A DNA stretch of 64,000 nucleotides from Atrichornis clamosus (lineage: Eukaryota; Chordata; Aves; Passeriformes; Menuridae): contig WBMZ01011904.1 in assembly GCA_013400975.1 (NCBI GenBank), positions 1 through 64,000 of the forward strand. Direction: 5' to 3'. This document shows positions 1-13,546 of the stretch, piece after piece. Within the stretch, counting starts at the first letter, position 1. The number at the start of each line of letters is the position of its first letter. Under the pieces are notes generated by a model, which saw only the letters and a program-made list of their open reading frames with translations, had not been told where the DNA came from and searched no databases. The position numbers were made by a program, and so were the translations under genes.

Positions 1-20
1 ATACATATATATATATATAA
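1..20. repeat. (AT)n microsatellite at window edge
   Basis: The window opens in an alternating AT run with one C interruption. It may extend beyond the left edge. Confidence 0.8.
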
Positions 21-2103
21 ATTGTATATTCCTGAGGCTTCCTTTACTTGAGATCAGAATATTTACCCTCTCCCAAGAATGGAAGACTAATGTGACAGAA
101 CTAAGGACATCAATCCTAACCTTTTCCTACAGTCCCAGCACATACATCTGGCTCATAATCATCATGAAGTACAAATACCCATCATCCCTTCTGTTGAAAC
201 TGAGCATGAAGCTGAGTATTTTCCTTTTGGAATACCAATGAAAACTTTTTAAAGTGAATTTAGCTTAACCTGTTCACTGGGAGGGAACCACAACTCTGCA
301 GGGTAGAGCATATTTCTGCTTTGTTGCAGAAACTAATCCTGTTTTGGTCACTGAAAGATACTTTTTCCATATCTGACTCCTATCTGAATATTCATTGTCA
401 AACCTTTCATACAACTTCTAGACTCAATTTTACTGCCTGTTTGAGGCAGCTTCAAAGATCTTGAAACATTCTTTTTTTTTCTTTTAATTTTCTTCTATAA
501 CTTTTTCAGTTTGCTTTCTTTTTTTATATTAAATTCTTAGAAGGGCCTGAAAATTTTATTTTGTAAGACTTACTTTGAATGATAATATACCATTCCTCAA
601 TAACAATTACTTTGGATACAATCTTCAGAACCATATTTTGTTATAATTAACCTTCACAAAGTTGTATTTCCTCTCAAACATGTCTTAAACTCAGAATGTT
701 TGTTTCAGTAAATTCCTGTCTTACAAAAATCCAATAAATTCAATTAAAATAGAATCAACCCCTACAAAACTACCTTTTTTTCCTTTATCAAAGTATATGT
801 CTACCTACATCTTTTTGTCTTTACACTCAGTTTTCTTGAATACATTATTTTTCACTATGGACAATGACTCCTCTGAAGCCCCTGATTCTGTCTAGAGGGA
901 GAGTAAGAGTTATGGGATTGGCAGCATGAAATATAACCTTTCATGGGAAATCTTGCATTCTTACACTGTTATAAGGTAACCTCATTAAAATGATAATAAA
1001 TTCCTTTCTCTCACTCCATGCCCAAAAAATTCTGAAAAATTTGACCACAGTAGCAAGATTGAGGTATGTATGTGAAGGTAAGTGAAGACAGACACGCCAC
1101 CTGAGAATGAAATCCATATTCAGAGTGGAAGGAAATAGTCTTCTGCCCCATATCTTGGAGGCAGGCATTTCAATATCCTTTGGAATCTTTCAGGCAATTA
1201 ATTTTTTTCTTGCCGATTCTGAAGTGGGACACAAGTAGATGAAAAACTGTGTTGCTGATTTACTGTGGGTTGGTTTGCTTATTTATTGTTTTTTGGTCTG
1301 TCTGTTTTTCTGGTACTACATTTTCTCTTCTTTTTGTTTTAATTTTGCCTTTCCTTCTGCATTGTCGTCAATTTGGGATTGCAGTGTCACATTCCATAGA
1401 TTCTGGTCGTGATTGCAAAGGGGAACTGCAGTGGTCACAAATTGCTTAATTTAGTTCAGGGAAGAATCAGAAAAGTTAATTCCAGGTTACTCAGTTTAAA
1501 CAACAAGAGTAAGATTAGTTCTGGGATTTTGTTTTAATAGTATAATACAATGAAAGTACCTTGCTTTTCCAATGACACCTAAAATTCCCAACTGTACTTT
1601 AGAGCTCCATTTTATTCCTGTACAAATAAAAGTATTTCACATAACTTTAAATGTGGTATTTTGAAGATACCTTTTTCATTGATCAGAGCTATTGCAGTTG
1701 ATTTCAATTAAAGTAGTAAAAATAGGTCGACAAGGAAAAAAAATAGAATATTTCATTTAACTTGCATTTTGAAGTACATTATTTCTGTGACCATTCTTCC
1801 TTTAAAGAAACAGGATTAAAAAGCAGCCATGAATTTACTTTCCAGTGCTCAAGGAAAATATGTATATCTATTAACTGTAGGTTATTTCAAAAGAGAGGCA
1901 AAGTGAGAGATATAAGTAAAACTGTCAGATATTTTTTCTCTAGGAATTTTCAGTCCTCTTCCATTCAGTGAGAAGAGATTAGAATGAAACTTCTATATTT
2001 ATAAACAGTAACAGGAATGAGATAGGTGCCACTAATCTGTACCCAGTAAAACACATATTAAATACAGCCATTGCCTCTTTCAATTTCTTTTCACTTATAA
2101 CTT
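21..2103. other. Unannotated AT-rich unique DNA
   Basis: I recognise no gene, RNA or mobile element here. Only short T-rich runs stand out, for example near 473-483 and 518-525. The small open frames in it have no recognisable protein features and are of the size expected by chance in AT-rich DNA. Confidence 0.6.
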
Positions 2104-2171
2104 TCTTTTCCTTCTTTCCTTCCTTTTCCTTCTTTCCTTCCTTTTCCTTCTTTCCTTCCTTTTCCTTCTTT
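2104..2171. repeat. CT-rich 18-bp tandem repeat
   Basis: A pyrimidine-only minisatellite. The unit TTTTCCTTCTTTCCTTCC is repeated almost perfectly about 3.7 times. A polypurine/polypyrimidine tract like this is prone to slippage. Confidence 0.9.
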
Positions 2172-3736
2172 ATTTATTATTACCAGAACATTGTCCTGCA
2201 GTGAAAAAAAAAATGGATATAGGTCAGAAATAATTAGTTTGATACTGAAATACCATTAATATTCTAGCTCTTAATCTCACTTTCTAGGAAGAGTAAAAAT
2301 TTAGGATACATTTTATTATACTAGGCTTCCTTATTTGTTTATATTGATTTAAACAGGTCACAGATTGTATGGATTCTTTCTTGAGGTTCCTAAGTTATCT
2401 TTTGACTGTAAAATGAGGAATTAAAATCTTAGAGGTAGAGAACTGACTTTTAGATATTAAGGAGCCAAGAATGATAACAATGAGGCCCTTTGAGTTAAGA
2501 CATTTCTCTTTCCTTATTTTTCTCTTACATCTGTTTCTTTTAAGAAATGCTTCTTTCATTTCTATATATGTGAAAATCAGTGCCTCCCCATAGCATAGTA
2601 TTTGAGTGTCTCCCAAATATGAATTTAGGAGATCCCTGTGAGTTCCCTTCATTTTACATCAGTAGAAACTGGGAAACCCATAACAGGATTAAGCCCTGCA
2701 ATACTCTAGGTAAAAATGTTAATATTAGAACTCTGACATACAGGATATTAGAAACTGTCATTTGATTCTATTTATTTTTTTTAATAAATGAATACATTTG
2801 TAATATGGTGTGGAACAGTCCAAGTTCTCAGAAATGTGGGGTGGCAGTTGTACAAAGGGGGGATTTATAGGAACATCAAGGCCAAACTTCATGTTATTAA
2901 GAGCAGTTTTTCAAAGTTTTCTTAGCTTTGTGGTTGTATTCTCAGTTGTTCTAGCCTTGTGAAAGAAGAAAAAAATGCAAGAAGAGTTCATTTCTTTCAC
3001 TATACACTATATTTATGTATTTCACATCAAAACATCATTTGTTGTATTAGAGAATGATTCCATTACTGAATCTACTTTGACCTGGTATTTTACATTGATG
3101 TCAGACCTGCATGACCCTTTTGAAGAAGACATTCTGTTTAATCTCACATTTGAGTTAGAATATTTTCTTTCTTCTTCTTTTTTTATTTTTTAATTCCTAG
3201 TTACATACAATCAAATTTTTTTGTTGAGGAATGTAAAATGATATGGAAACAGACCAACAGGGAAAATCCAAAAAGACCCCAAAACCCATATTTGAATACG
3301 TAACCAGGGAATCTGGTTATCCTGCAGTCATAGAAAATACAATTTTTTTTATATAAAAGTGGCATTATTAATTATCAACATATATTTAATGTTTAATCAA
3401 TTTTAAATTCCTTTTAAAACAATATGCTTCCAGAATTAATTCATTTCTCCTGAAAAATTGTTTTTAAAGTAATAATTAAACTAAAATTAAATTAATGAAA
3501 ACCAATTATTTTAAATAATAAAAAAATGTATTATTACATTCAACAGATTAAATCTTTAGTGCAAATTATCACATAACTTCATCTGATGTTAGTATCTAGG
3601 CTCTTTTACATTTTGTAAGAATATTGTTACTTGTTTTCTGACTACACGTTGTCTCTTTGGGAATATCATTCATGATCAAAAATATTCACTGATTTTATGT
3701 ACTTTAAATACAGGCTCTTTTCTTCTAAAACAAAGT
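2172..3736. other. Unannotated AT-rich unique DNA
   Basis: I see no recognisable gene or repeat. A slightly GC-richer patch at about 2805-2900 could be an old repeat remnant, but I cannot assign it. Confidence 0.5.
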
Positions 3737-4060
3737 CATCTCCAGACTAAACAACCCCAGTTCCCTCAGCAGCTCTTCATGAAACATGTTTTCTACACCC
3801 TTCAGCAGCTTTGTTGTCCTTCCCTGGACTCGCTCCAGCACCCCAATGTCCCTTCTGAAATGAGGGGCCCAGAACTGGACACAGCACTCACGGTGTGGCC
3901 TCACCAAGGCCCAGCACAGAGGGACAGTCACTGCCCTGGTCCTGCTGGCCACACTATTCCTGATACAGTCCAGGATGCCACCGGCCTTCTTGGCCACCTG
4001 GTCACACTGCTGGCCCATATCCAACCGGTTGTCAATCAGCAGTCCCAGGTCCTTTTCTTT
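3737..4060 (-). mobile_element. CR1 LINE fragment (3' part of ORF2, antisense)
   Basis: Read on the minus strand, this translates to the post-RT part of CR1 ORF2. It has the blocks [34 protein letters not shown] and [11 protein letters not shown] in the usual order. The match stops abruptly at LFSLE (near 3737) and at the LGLL block (near 4060), so both the 3' tail with the terminal CR1 repeats and the RT core are missing. The minus-strand frame stays open across the fragment and about 150 bp beyond, but that is a dead remnant and not a host gene. This is an internal fragment left by deletion or rearrangement. Confidence 0.9.
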
Positions 4061-6552
4061 CTGTGCATTTGTATAGCAGAAATAGTGTTCTTTTAGACAA
4101 CTGCTGTGAAGATAAGCACAATGAAACATTGAGGCATCTTGGAGATTGCTTATGCATAGATGAGAGAAATAAGATGAAAATAAAAATTTATCAAACTGGG
4201 TCTCATTTTCGAACAAAGTATGACTTTTTACTACTTTTTTCTTACAAAATAGGGGAAAGACAAAAAATATTGCCTAACAAAATGAAAAGGTCGTATCATT
4301 TTTTTTTCTCACTACAAGTAGCTTCTGGTTTAACATAGCCAGTCTAATCATATCAAGGATAGTAAAGAGACAGCAAAATAAATTCATTTTCATACCACAG
4401 GGTAAATATTTCAGAATGTGTACTATTTTGGCAACACTGACAGCTTCTTTTTCTACAGTAAGAAAAGAAATGTGACCTTGTAACCATTATTTCATTCATT
4501 GTCAGGGCTTAAAACTGTGCATAAAGTATTTCTTTAGTAATAATGTTTGATCACAGCTAAAATACCAGCCACGCACTATTTTGTTAGTGCAAAATGTAGC
4601 AGGACAATTGAAGGACAGGAAAGAAAGAACTAGATATTATGTAAGTATTCCAATTATAATTAATTCTTGTTCAGATTGCAGATATAATTTGGAAAATTAT
4701 ATATTGTTCTCAAATATTTGAAAGTTATTTGAAATATTATGGTTATTTAGTGGTGAACAAAGATATCACAAACTATGAGCAAACTGGTAGCTCTGACCAC
4801 TGCTTTAGAGGTCATAGAATTTCACTGGTGAAAGAATTACAAATAGTCCTTTTAGGGGTGAGTAAAAATTACGAGGTCCAAGGATCATAGTCTTATGAGT
4901 TTTCATAAGTTTTAAAGAATATGTAGTACACATTAAATCCCCAAAAGTGACTCGATTGTCTTGCTAACTCTGGACATACAGCACTTTAGAAATAATGTGC
5001 AAATCACGAGAGCCCTGCCTGGCAATGAAGAAATACATGAGTTATTTCAGGCATGGATACCTAACTAATACTGGCATAGATGTCAACAAGAATAAAAGTA
5101 AATGAGCCTGCACTAAGAGCAGTGTATCTGAGGTTAGACTCTACTTGCAGCTAAGAGACACTGTTTAGATCTAGTTCGGATTGGGCTACATAACATTACA
5201 TTGCTGCAAGTGCCATGCAGATAAATTCTAAATGAGTTACTAATCGACTACAAGGCGTTACTCGTGTTTCCTCAATGGAGTGTGTTTCAGTCTCTGAGCA
5301 AGATCTCAACCATAAAGAAGCAAGACTTTAGAGGTGGAGCAGGTAACTTTTCAAGGGTTATCACAGCCGCACGTGGGAAGAGAAGCAGGGGAGTAATATA
5401 TGAAGTAGAATCACACTGAGCAACGTCCTACCTAGATTGAAGAAATTTCTGGACAAGTACTCTTTTTCCACTCCTTTAATCTGTCTGGCATGCAATGAAC
5501 CCATAGCAAACTTCAAAGTGTGTTCTGCTTGACTTCTGAATATTCAGCTGCTTCCTTGACAATGAATCACATAAGTTCATGAAGAAAACTTTCCTCCTTT
5601 GTTTTTGAAATTGAGATGTGAAAACATGAAAAACCATCAGTCAATTAAATTTCAAAACTATTATTTTATTTTAAAAAATAGTAAGGAAAATAAATCAAGA
5701 CCTTTGATGCATGTAAGTCCAGATATTTGACACTAGAATAAAGGAATATAATTAAATTAGTTCTACACAAAAGCCAATATTCAATAATAATAATAATAAT
5801 GAATAGATCCAACACACAAATGCAAAAGGACAGAAAAAAGAATTAACTATAAAATAACATGATGAAAGACAACCCTCCACCATTGTGTACAGAATCAGCT
5901 ACTAATTGTAAATGGATGAACCCTAACTACAGAGATTTCTGTTACAATATTTATCTCTATTGTAACAAGAAAAAAAATAGAACTTATACATTTATAACAT
6001 TCCTCAGACATTCTTGTCACCGTATTTTTAACTTTTTATGTTAATTGGATAATATGTTTTAATATTCTAATGCCTTTATATGTGAGTCAGCAATTTTTTA
6101 TCTTAAAATTTGGATCAGCCAAACCTCAGATTCTTAGTGATGCAGAGAAAGCAAACTACTGTTATTTGACAGAGCCTGATTTCAAGTGAATAACTTGGAG
6201 ATTCAAGGAGTAGAAAAAGGCAGGCACATACAATAGAAAGTGTCATCACCTGTGATGATGATACAGTCCTCCAAGAAATCTTTCTCTATGCATGAGTGAT
6301 AATAACTATAGAATTTCCATTCCATATTCTTCCCAATTCTATTGCCATGTATTTTGAAGAGATTCCTGGGTTTTAATTTTATTTTTATATTAATTAATTT
6401 GCTTCAGTATTTTCATCTTTGATAGTGGAATCGTGATTATTCAGTGAATTAAAAAAAAAAAGTATGGCACTATAAAATTTCTAAAACCCAAGGCAGTTTA
6501 TCCTGACTTCCTTCACTGAATAAATTATAATTGATATTTTTTAATTTAAGCA
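4061..6552. other. Unannotated AT-rich unique DNA
   Basis: I recognise nothing here except the short AAT microsatellite listed separately. The stretch at about 5100-5460 has more even base composition than its flanks and no repeat I recognise. It could be an unassigned old repeat or conserved non-coding DNA, and the sequence alone does not decide. Confidence 0.5.
5783..5800. repeat. (AAT)6 microsatellite
   Basis: Six perfect AAT units in AT-rich DNA. Confidence 0.9.
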
Positions 6553-7245
6553 CATCACAGAATCACACAATGGCTAAGGTAGGAAGGGACCACAGTGAGT
6601 CATCTGGCCCAACTCCTTGCTAGAGCACACAGCTCAGGATTGTGTCCATATGGTTCTTGAATATCTCCAGTGAGGGAGAATCCACAGCCTCTCTGAGCAA
6701 CCTGTTCCAGTGCTTGGTCACTCACACAGTAAAAAAGTTCTTCCTCATATTCAGGTGAAACTTCCTGTGCATCAGTTTCTTCCCATTGTCCCATTTTCTA
6801 GCAGTTGGCACCACCAAGAAGAGCCTGGCTCCATCTTCTTGGCCCAGAACTGGACTCAGAACTCCAGATGTGGCCTGACCAGGGCTGAATAGAGGGGCAG
6901 GATTACCTCTCTTGACTTGCTGGTGATGCTCTTCCTAATGCACCCCAGGATCCCATTGGCCTTCTTGACCACAAGGACACACCGATGGCTCATGGACAGC
7001 TTGTTGTTCATCAGGACCCCCAGATCCTTCTCCAGAGCTGCTCTCCATCAGGTCAGTCCCCAGCCTGTGGTGGAACAGGGGTGTTTTCTTGCCCGGGTGC
7101 AGGACCCTATATTTGCACTTGTTGAATTTCAGAAGATTCTTCTGTGCCCATCTCTCCAATCTGTCCAAGTCCTTCTGAAGGGCTGCACAGAACTCTGGGG
7201 AATGGGCCACTCCTCCCAATTTTGTATCATCAGTGAACTCACTGA
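6553..7245 (-). mobile_element. CR1 LINE, 3' end, antisense, with internal deletion
   Basis: The left edge is the 3' tip of CR1 in reverse complement (ATCACAGAATCACACAATGG-like, from 6554). The element runs right into ORF2 on the minus strand. The blocks LGGVAHSPEFCAALQKDL, RWAQKNLLKFNKCKY and VLHPGKK match the region just after the RT active-site box, and the right edge falls near the ADDT box. Around 6838-6842 the copy jumps from the 'SLAPSSW' region straight to the 'ISRPRTG' region, skipping roughly 200 bp that CR1 relatives carry. Frameshifts are also present. This is a 5'-truncated, dead copy. Confidence 0.93.
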
Positions 7246-10200
7246 GTAAGCAAAGGTAAAATTGATATTAAAATTAAATTATGGAAGACCATTCTCCCTT
7301 TGTGAGAAACAAATATTCCAAACTGATAATGATATAAAATTATGAGCATATCAATGTGCCCATACAAAATATATTTTCACCAAGGCTCAGCACAAAAATA
7401 TGCAATATAGAAAGGTAGCATAATCAGGAAAATCATTCCTATTTTATAACGATCCTTCTTTTTAAGGAAAATCAGAAAAGATCACAATGTGTTGATAACT
7501 CCAGATGGTTTTTGTTTGTTTATTTTTAAGACAAATGTAAAAATAAGGTATCAGATACAGGAACAATAAAAATACAGCAGAATAATCTGGATAATTAAGT
7601 ATATTAGTTACAGGAATTGCAAGCATTGTAAAGGCAAGAAAGTAGTCAGGAACAGTCAATGAGGATGTACAAAAAGCCCATTATATTTAACCATCTTAAG
7701 ACCTCCTGTGCTGCTTCTGGTGGTGTGATCTGCATTGATTATGGGGGGTTTTAATATTTTTCTGTTTAAACCCACGGTTTAACTCTCTTAGTCCTCATCA
7801 CAGCGGTTCTTTAAATAGAAAGTTGGTCTAAGTGTAAGGAAGTCCTTTTTCTATGATTGTGTGACTATTAATAGTGACTTATTTTAATATGTAAACCTGA
7901 TATTACTTATATAATTTATAATATATTATTTTTAGATGGATAATATCTTCTGGTTCAGCTTTCTGCAATGTTCAGGTACTACTCTAATACAGTTTATTAG
8001 TATTTTAGTTTTATATTCTCTACTTTAATAGCTTCTGGAAGCAAAATGGTGATGGGATTCTGTTCAAATTATTCAGTTTCTTATTAACTTTAGCTTAATT
8101 TCAGACAATTCCACTGAAAAAATATGAAACATCCTTGTCATTCTCAAAATAATTCTTCCCTGTTGTTTTCTAGTTTTTATTGTACTGAAGTGTATGAATT
8201 CTGTCTGTCCGTAAGTGTTGCAAAGCTTGCTTCCTAACCAATAACACTGTGTCTCTCTTACTTACTAATTTGGTATGTGAAACTATCACATCGTGATTCT
8301 CTACTGGTATCAGTGTGAGTTTGTACTGCTCGTAGTAGTTGCTATTATAACCTGCTTGGCCTCTTGAGAGATTCATTGATTCATTTTCTTTTCCCAGACT
8401 GTTCTCAGATTGTCAGTATTGTTTCTTAATCTAGTTCATATGGACAGTGAAATTCTCTGTGGTTTAGCTTTCTCACACAAAGATATGTGCAGCCAGCCAC
8501 ACAGAAATCCAAGGAGAATTATCAGCTCAGAGCTATAAATCCTCTAATGTTCAAATGTAACCTGGTATAATGGAGATGCTGAGGCAACCTGTATCTGTTT
8601 TATAGCCATTGATACTGGAGTTTCTTTTTCAATATCTAGATCAGTGCTCCCCATATGTAAGAAAGAGGATATAAAAATGTGTTTTCAACACAAGCCAGCA
8701 ATTCAAATCACCCATTACATTTGAAAAATTAAAACCCTATATCATGGAATGTGTAATATAAGTAGATATTCTGGCTGTGACCATGCACTTTAGCAAGAAG
8801 CAGAGAAAGATAGGTGGAAATCTGTGGACCAAAATATTATAAGTATCTGACACCTAAGAAGCATATATTTTGGAAAAGCTTTACTTAAGATTATGCATTA
8901 TGGGCTCATTGAAAGTTCTTGAACCAATTCTTTCAGATTATCCTAATCTAAAAGAAATACAATTTTCTTTCCCCCACTTTAAATTATTGCTTGAAATTTA
9001 AATTTGTCTAAAAAAAAAAAAAGAGTTTTGGTTACATTCCTTCTAAAAACAAAAAAGGCAAAGGAATACTGTTGCTATCTTATGTGATATAGATGATCTC
9101 AAAGAGTTAAAAGACAAGTTTGGAACTGAAAACATAAATACTTTCCTCTTAAAAATTTTCACTGAAACTCTTCATTAACTGTTTGTATCCTATGTAAAGG
9201 TGTCCAAAAATATCTAAGTTATTACACATCACAGGATGTGTAAGAAAATATGTTAAATTATTTTGTATCCTTTTTAATGTTCAGGAAATCATGCCTGTAT
9301 GATAAATACTTGACTTTCGCTGGATATTTGACTGCTACATGAATGAAAATAAATGTGTGAAACACTATAGTCAAGCTTAACTTTATGTTTCTTAAAGCAT
9401 GCTGTGTTAGTAATTTTCAGCTTTTTTTTTTCCCCCTCAGTTTGACTTCTAGTATGAACCTCAAAAGAGAAAAAAAAAAAATCGGGTAACTTTCATTCCT
9501 AGGAAGTTAAGATATAGCTGACACAATATATACAATTCCATCAAATTTTCTTTGTCTTTGCTACACGAACAATGTCAAATGCCCAGTCTGGATTGTTTCA
9601 TAATTTTGTAATTTGTAAATTTATCCAAGTATCTCTACTGTACCAGATTTCTCAATTATTATATTAATCAAAAATTATGACAAAATATTTCTGGTAATAA
9701 ATCCAAGAAAATACAATATTGCCGTGAACTACAGAGCACATGAGAACGTAGTAAATGCCTATTTGTATTTAGATTTGAAGAAGAAGCTGGAAAATATTAC
9801 ACACATGCAATTATTTTCTTAGTGAACAACCTTCTTATTTAAATTATTCAGTTAACTATGGATTTAGGTAAGGAAGAAAAAATGTTTCTGCAGATAATAA
9901 TCCTAAACTGCATCAACACTGGAAGCTGAATGTGCTGTGTGATTATCAAATTACAGTCCCCTGCTTCACAGCAAGGAGATTCACTTGAGAACGCTGAAAC
10001 ATTTTCCCTGACTTCTTGCCAGAGATCCAAATAAAATAAGAAAAAGTAGGGTGATTGTGTCTCACCCCAGACACAATTAAAAGTATTGTGACAATGTTCA
10101 CCCAGAGACCAGTTTCTGTGAACACAGCAGTGTAGCTACTCAGAAGTGAAGATCTAACCACTATACATTTACAGTAGATGTAAACAAAAGATCTCAACCT

Positions 10201-12207
10201 GCTTCTCAGACACTAACATGTACAAGTTCTGTGTTCTTAGGACTTAGCAACATCCAGAAAAGCTTTGAGTAATGGAAACTGTTGACCAGGAAATTTATAG
10301 GATCCTGATTACCCCTGGTAGTACCCAATTACCGATTTGCTTCAGCTACCTAATTATGTACCCAAAGACAAGGAATTAAAGGATAAGAAAAAGACAAGAT
10401 TTAAATAACAAGACCTGCTTCAGAAATATGATTGATATTTTAATCCAGTAAATAGTGTGATTGCAGGCTGATAAGACTAAAATAACTAATTTGATGATGA
10501 GAAAACAAAAAAGAATAGAATCTCATAATCAAAAATCACATTACAATGCAACATGGAGTTGATCTCAGTTTTATATTTCTTTATGCTTTAGACTGGACAT
10601 TTTAACATATTTCTATTATATTGTGAGTCAGAAGAAATAGAAGGCACAGATTTCTTCTTTTTTTTAATGCAGAAGTTTTTTTAGAGGACAGAAATTTGCT
10701 TGTTCAGTCTTCTACACACTAACTGACCTCATTCTGGTACAAACTGATGATAAAGTGCTATAAAAGCTACCACTGAAAAAAAAAAGTGTACATCAGCTGC
10801 ACTAAATGTCTGATTATGGAGAAAGATACTCTTTGTGGAAAATCATCACTGTTAACAGCAGGGACACAGAGAGATAATTCAAAGATATTAAGCCTATACT
10901 GAGTCCGTCAGTGTCCCTGAAATTTAATAAATTGCCTTATCTAGAGAAACCCTATAGTACTTGCTGTAACTATTCTTTAACTTTGTAGATAATATATAGT
11001 TCTTCACATGTGAAAGCAACAATAGGAAGTAATGCAGTTTATCAGATTTTGTACATTTCTGTTCTCAGATGTTAAAGGAACTCAACACAGCATCTCTCAA
11101 TCAGGTCAATATTTGGTAACTCTAGCAATTATCCTTCTTTATTCCCTAGAAGCAGGCCAGCTAAAACCCATCTGTCCATCTTTGGATTGACAGGGTGTTC
11201 ATCCAGTATAATTATAATTGTAACTTAAGAACAGATTACTCAAATCACAAGCCACATGTCAGACTATAAGTATGCACCTTTTGCATAGCTTAATGAAAGC
11301 TCTGTGTCTTTATTCCTGTTGGCTAGCTGGAACACCATAATATGTGTAATTGCCAAAACTGAAAGTAAAGAAGCTTTTGTGATGCTGTTATCAGCTTTTC
11401 TCACAGCATTGCAGGATCACATATGCCACTGGTTTTTGTACAATATGTTACACAGTAGTTATAACCTATCATATAATAATATAATTCTGTTAAAATAAAG
11501 TTATTATTGAGACTGTGAAAGTCAAGAAAAATGTAGTTCATATTAGGAATTACCAGTGAAAAATGGAAAGTTTACTGTGTATATATTTTTCCTTAGCAAT
11601 GTCTTACATTATGCATTAGTTGTGCAGTAAAATAATATGAAATAACTTATCTGATCCTACAGGAAATGTGTCCTGCTGTATTAATTTTTCAGGTTTTATT
11701 CTGTTTTGAAGTAGATTTATAGAACATTCTGAAGAATAGCTGCTTGTCTGTGTAAAATGTTTCATAGTGAGTTCATAAGGTTCCAGTAAGTGCAAATACA
11801 CTTCTCTTTCAAAATCAGGGGCTCAATTGGGCCATCGTGAAAATGAGTTTTGAGCTGAGAGTGAATACCTGGTATATGCTTTGTCCTGAACACAGGGGTT
11901 TTTTAATTCAATCACTGTCAAACATATATCAAGTAAGGAAGGTTGAGTTCACTGATTGGATAGCTAAATGTTAAAGTGGGAAAACACATTGAATTTTTGA
12001 TTATCTAGTCGTTCCTTTTATTTGCTTAATTACTTATTTAATATTGAAGCTTGGCTGTCAGAAAAGTCATATAAGTTCAATTTCTCTTACTTTTGAAAGG
12101 AGACCAGTGCCAGCATAATTTTCTGGAGACGAATAAAAGTGCTCAAATTTCAGGAAACAAAAATCAGATATTGTTAGAATGGTCATTGTTTGATGCATTG
12201 AATTGTA
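7246..12207. other. Unannotated AT-rich unique DNA
   Basis: About 5 kb with no recognisable mobile element or gene. It contains A or T homopolymers near 9010-9022, 9421-9431 and 9470-9480. A minus-strand open stretch at 8257-8400 ends at a good splice donor but lacks an acceptor (see findings). Confidence 0.5.
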
Positions 12208-12813
12208 CTGTGTGCAGGTTCCTAGGCGCCAGCAGCGGCGGCTGCAGGGAAAGCCTCTGTGAGGAGAGGCTGGGGCTGCCCTGTGCTGAACACAGCTGAT
12301 TCCAGCTGGCTCCATCACAGACTCACCACAGGGCACAGCTGAGCCCCTCAGACAAGCTGGTATCACCCCTGGGAAAACATGTTTAAAACACAGAGAACAG
12401 CAATGAGTGAGAAAAAAACAGCATGAGAAAAAGCCCTGTGAACACAAAGGCCAAAGAGTAAAGAAAGGGAAGAGATATTCCTGATCCTGGAACAGGTGTT
12501 CCACCCACAATCTGTGGAGAAAACCATTCTTGACCAATATGCCCACGCTGGAGGCCATGGAGGACTCCACACCACAGCAGGTGAACATTTCCTGAAGGGA
12601 CTGCAGTTGTGTGGAGACCTCAAGGCAGAAGTCAGTGAAAATGTGAAAAAGAAGGAACAGCAGACAGGCACTGTGATGGCCTGACCATGAACCTCATTCT
12701 CTTTCTCATTCTGCATTGCTCAGAGGGAGGAGTTGGGAATGAAAGAGTGAATCTGAGCCTTGGAAGAAGGGGTGTGTTGAAGGGTTGCTTAAATTTTGTC
12801 TTTGTTTCCCAAG
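12208..12813 (+). mobile_element. ERVL-type LTR remnant
   Basis: A GC-richer block whose order of short phrases follows the songbird ERVL-type LTRs elsewhere in this window. It has GGGGCTGCCCTGTGCTGA, then the 'CAGCTGGCTCCATCACAG' segment, a TTTAAA box-like stretch near 12389, 'GAAGGGACTGCAG' near 12595, and 'GAGCCTTGGAAGAAGGGG' near 12755. It lacks the clear terminal TG start and the AATAAA-bearing end seen in the copy at 14729-15831. It abuts an antisense CR1 at about 12814. No coding content is supported. Confidence 0.65.
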
Positions 12814-13546
12814 GATCATCAAGTCCAATTCCTGGCCCTGCACAGCACCATCCCCAAGAGTCAGACCATGTGCCGAAGAGTATTGTCCAAACACTTCTTG
12901 AACTCTATCAGGCTTAGTGCAGTGACCCCTGTTCCAGTGCCCAACCACCCTCTGGGTGAAGAACTTCTTTCTAATATCCACCCTAGACCTGCCCTGAACA
13001 GCTTCAGGCCATTCCCTCAGGTCCTGCCACTGATCACCACAGAGAAGAGACCAGTGCCTGCTCTTCCTCCTTCCCTCACAAGGAACTTGCAGACTGCAAT
13101 GTGGTCTCCCCTCAGTCTCTTCTTGTCCAGGCTGAACAGAACAAGTGACTTCACTCTCTCCTCATACGGCTTCCCCTCCAGACTCTCTACCAGCTGTGTT
13201 GCCCTCCTTTGGATGATCTCTAATACTTTAATGTCTTTCATATATTGTGGCACCCAAAACTGCACACAATATTCCAGGTGAGGCTGCCCCAGTGCAGAGC
13301 AGAGCAGGACAATCCCCTCCCTTGCCTGGCTGGCGATGCTGGGCCTGATGCACCTCAGGACACGGTTGGCCCTCCTGGCTGCCAGGCACTGCTGACTCAC
13401 TCAACTTGCCATTGACCAGGACTCCCAGGTCCCTTTCCACTGCACTCCTTTCCAGCATAGCATTCCCCAGTCTGTCCATACATCCAGGGTTGCCTCATCC
13501 CAGGTGCAGAATCCAGCACCTTCCCTTGTTGAACTTCATATGATTG
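12814..13546 (-). mobile_element. CR1 LINE 3' fragment, antisense
   Basis: On the minus strand the fragment encodes, in two or three shifted frames, the CR1 ORF2 C-terminal blocks LERSAVERDLGVLVNGKL, ANRVLRCIRPSIASQ, HLEYCVQFWVPQYMKDIK, LFSLDKKRLRGDH and KFFTQRVVGHWNRG. The right edge lies in 'FNKGRCWILHLG', just after the RT core. The last bases of the 3' tip are missing where the LTR remnant begins. At least one frameshift is visible, near 13390, so the frame is broken. Confidence 0.93.

Noticed and set aside
3725..4216. 163-codon open frame (-) as a gene
   Set aside because: Most of it is the CR1 ORF2 C-terminal fragment running into flanking DNA, so it is a retroelement remnant.
8398..8540. 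Exon starting at the strong acceptor TTTTCTTTTCCCAG (+)
   Set aside because: The frame is open for about 46 codons, but no plausible donor precedes the stop, and the peptide shows no recognisable features.
12067..12588. 173-codon open frame (-)
   Set aside because: Lies antisense to an LTR remnant. The translated product is cysteine/phenylalanine-rich with no coherent domain.
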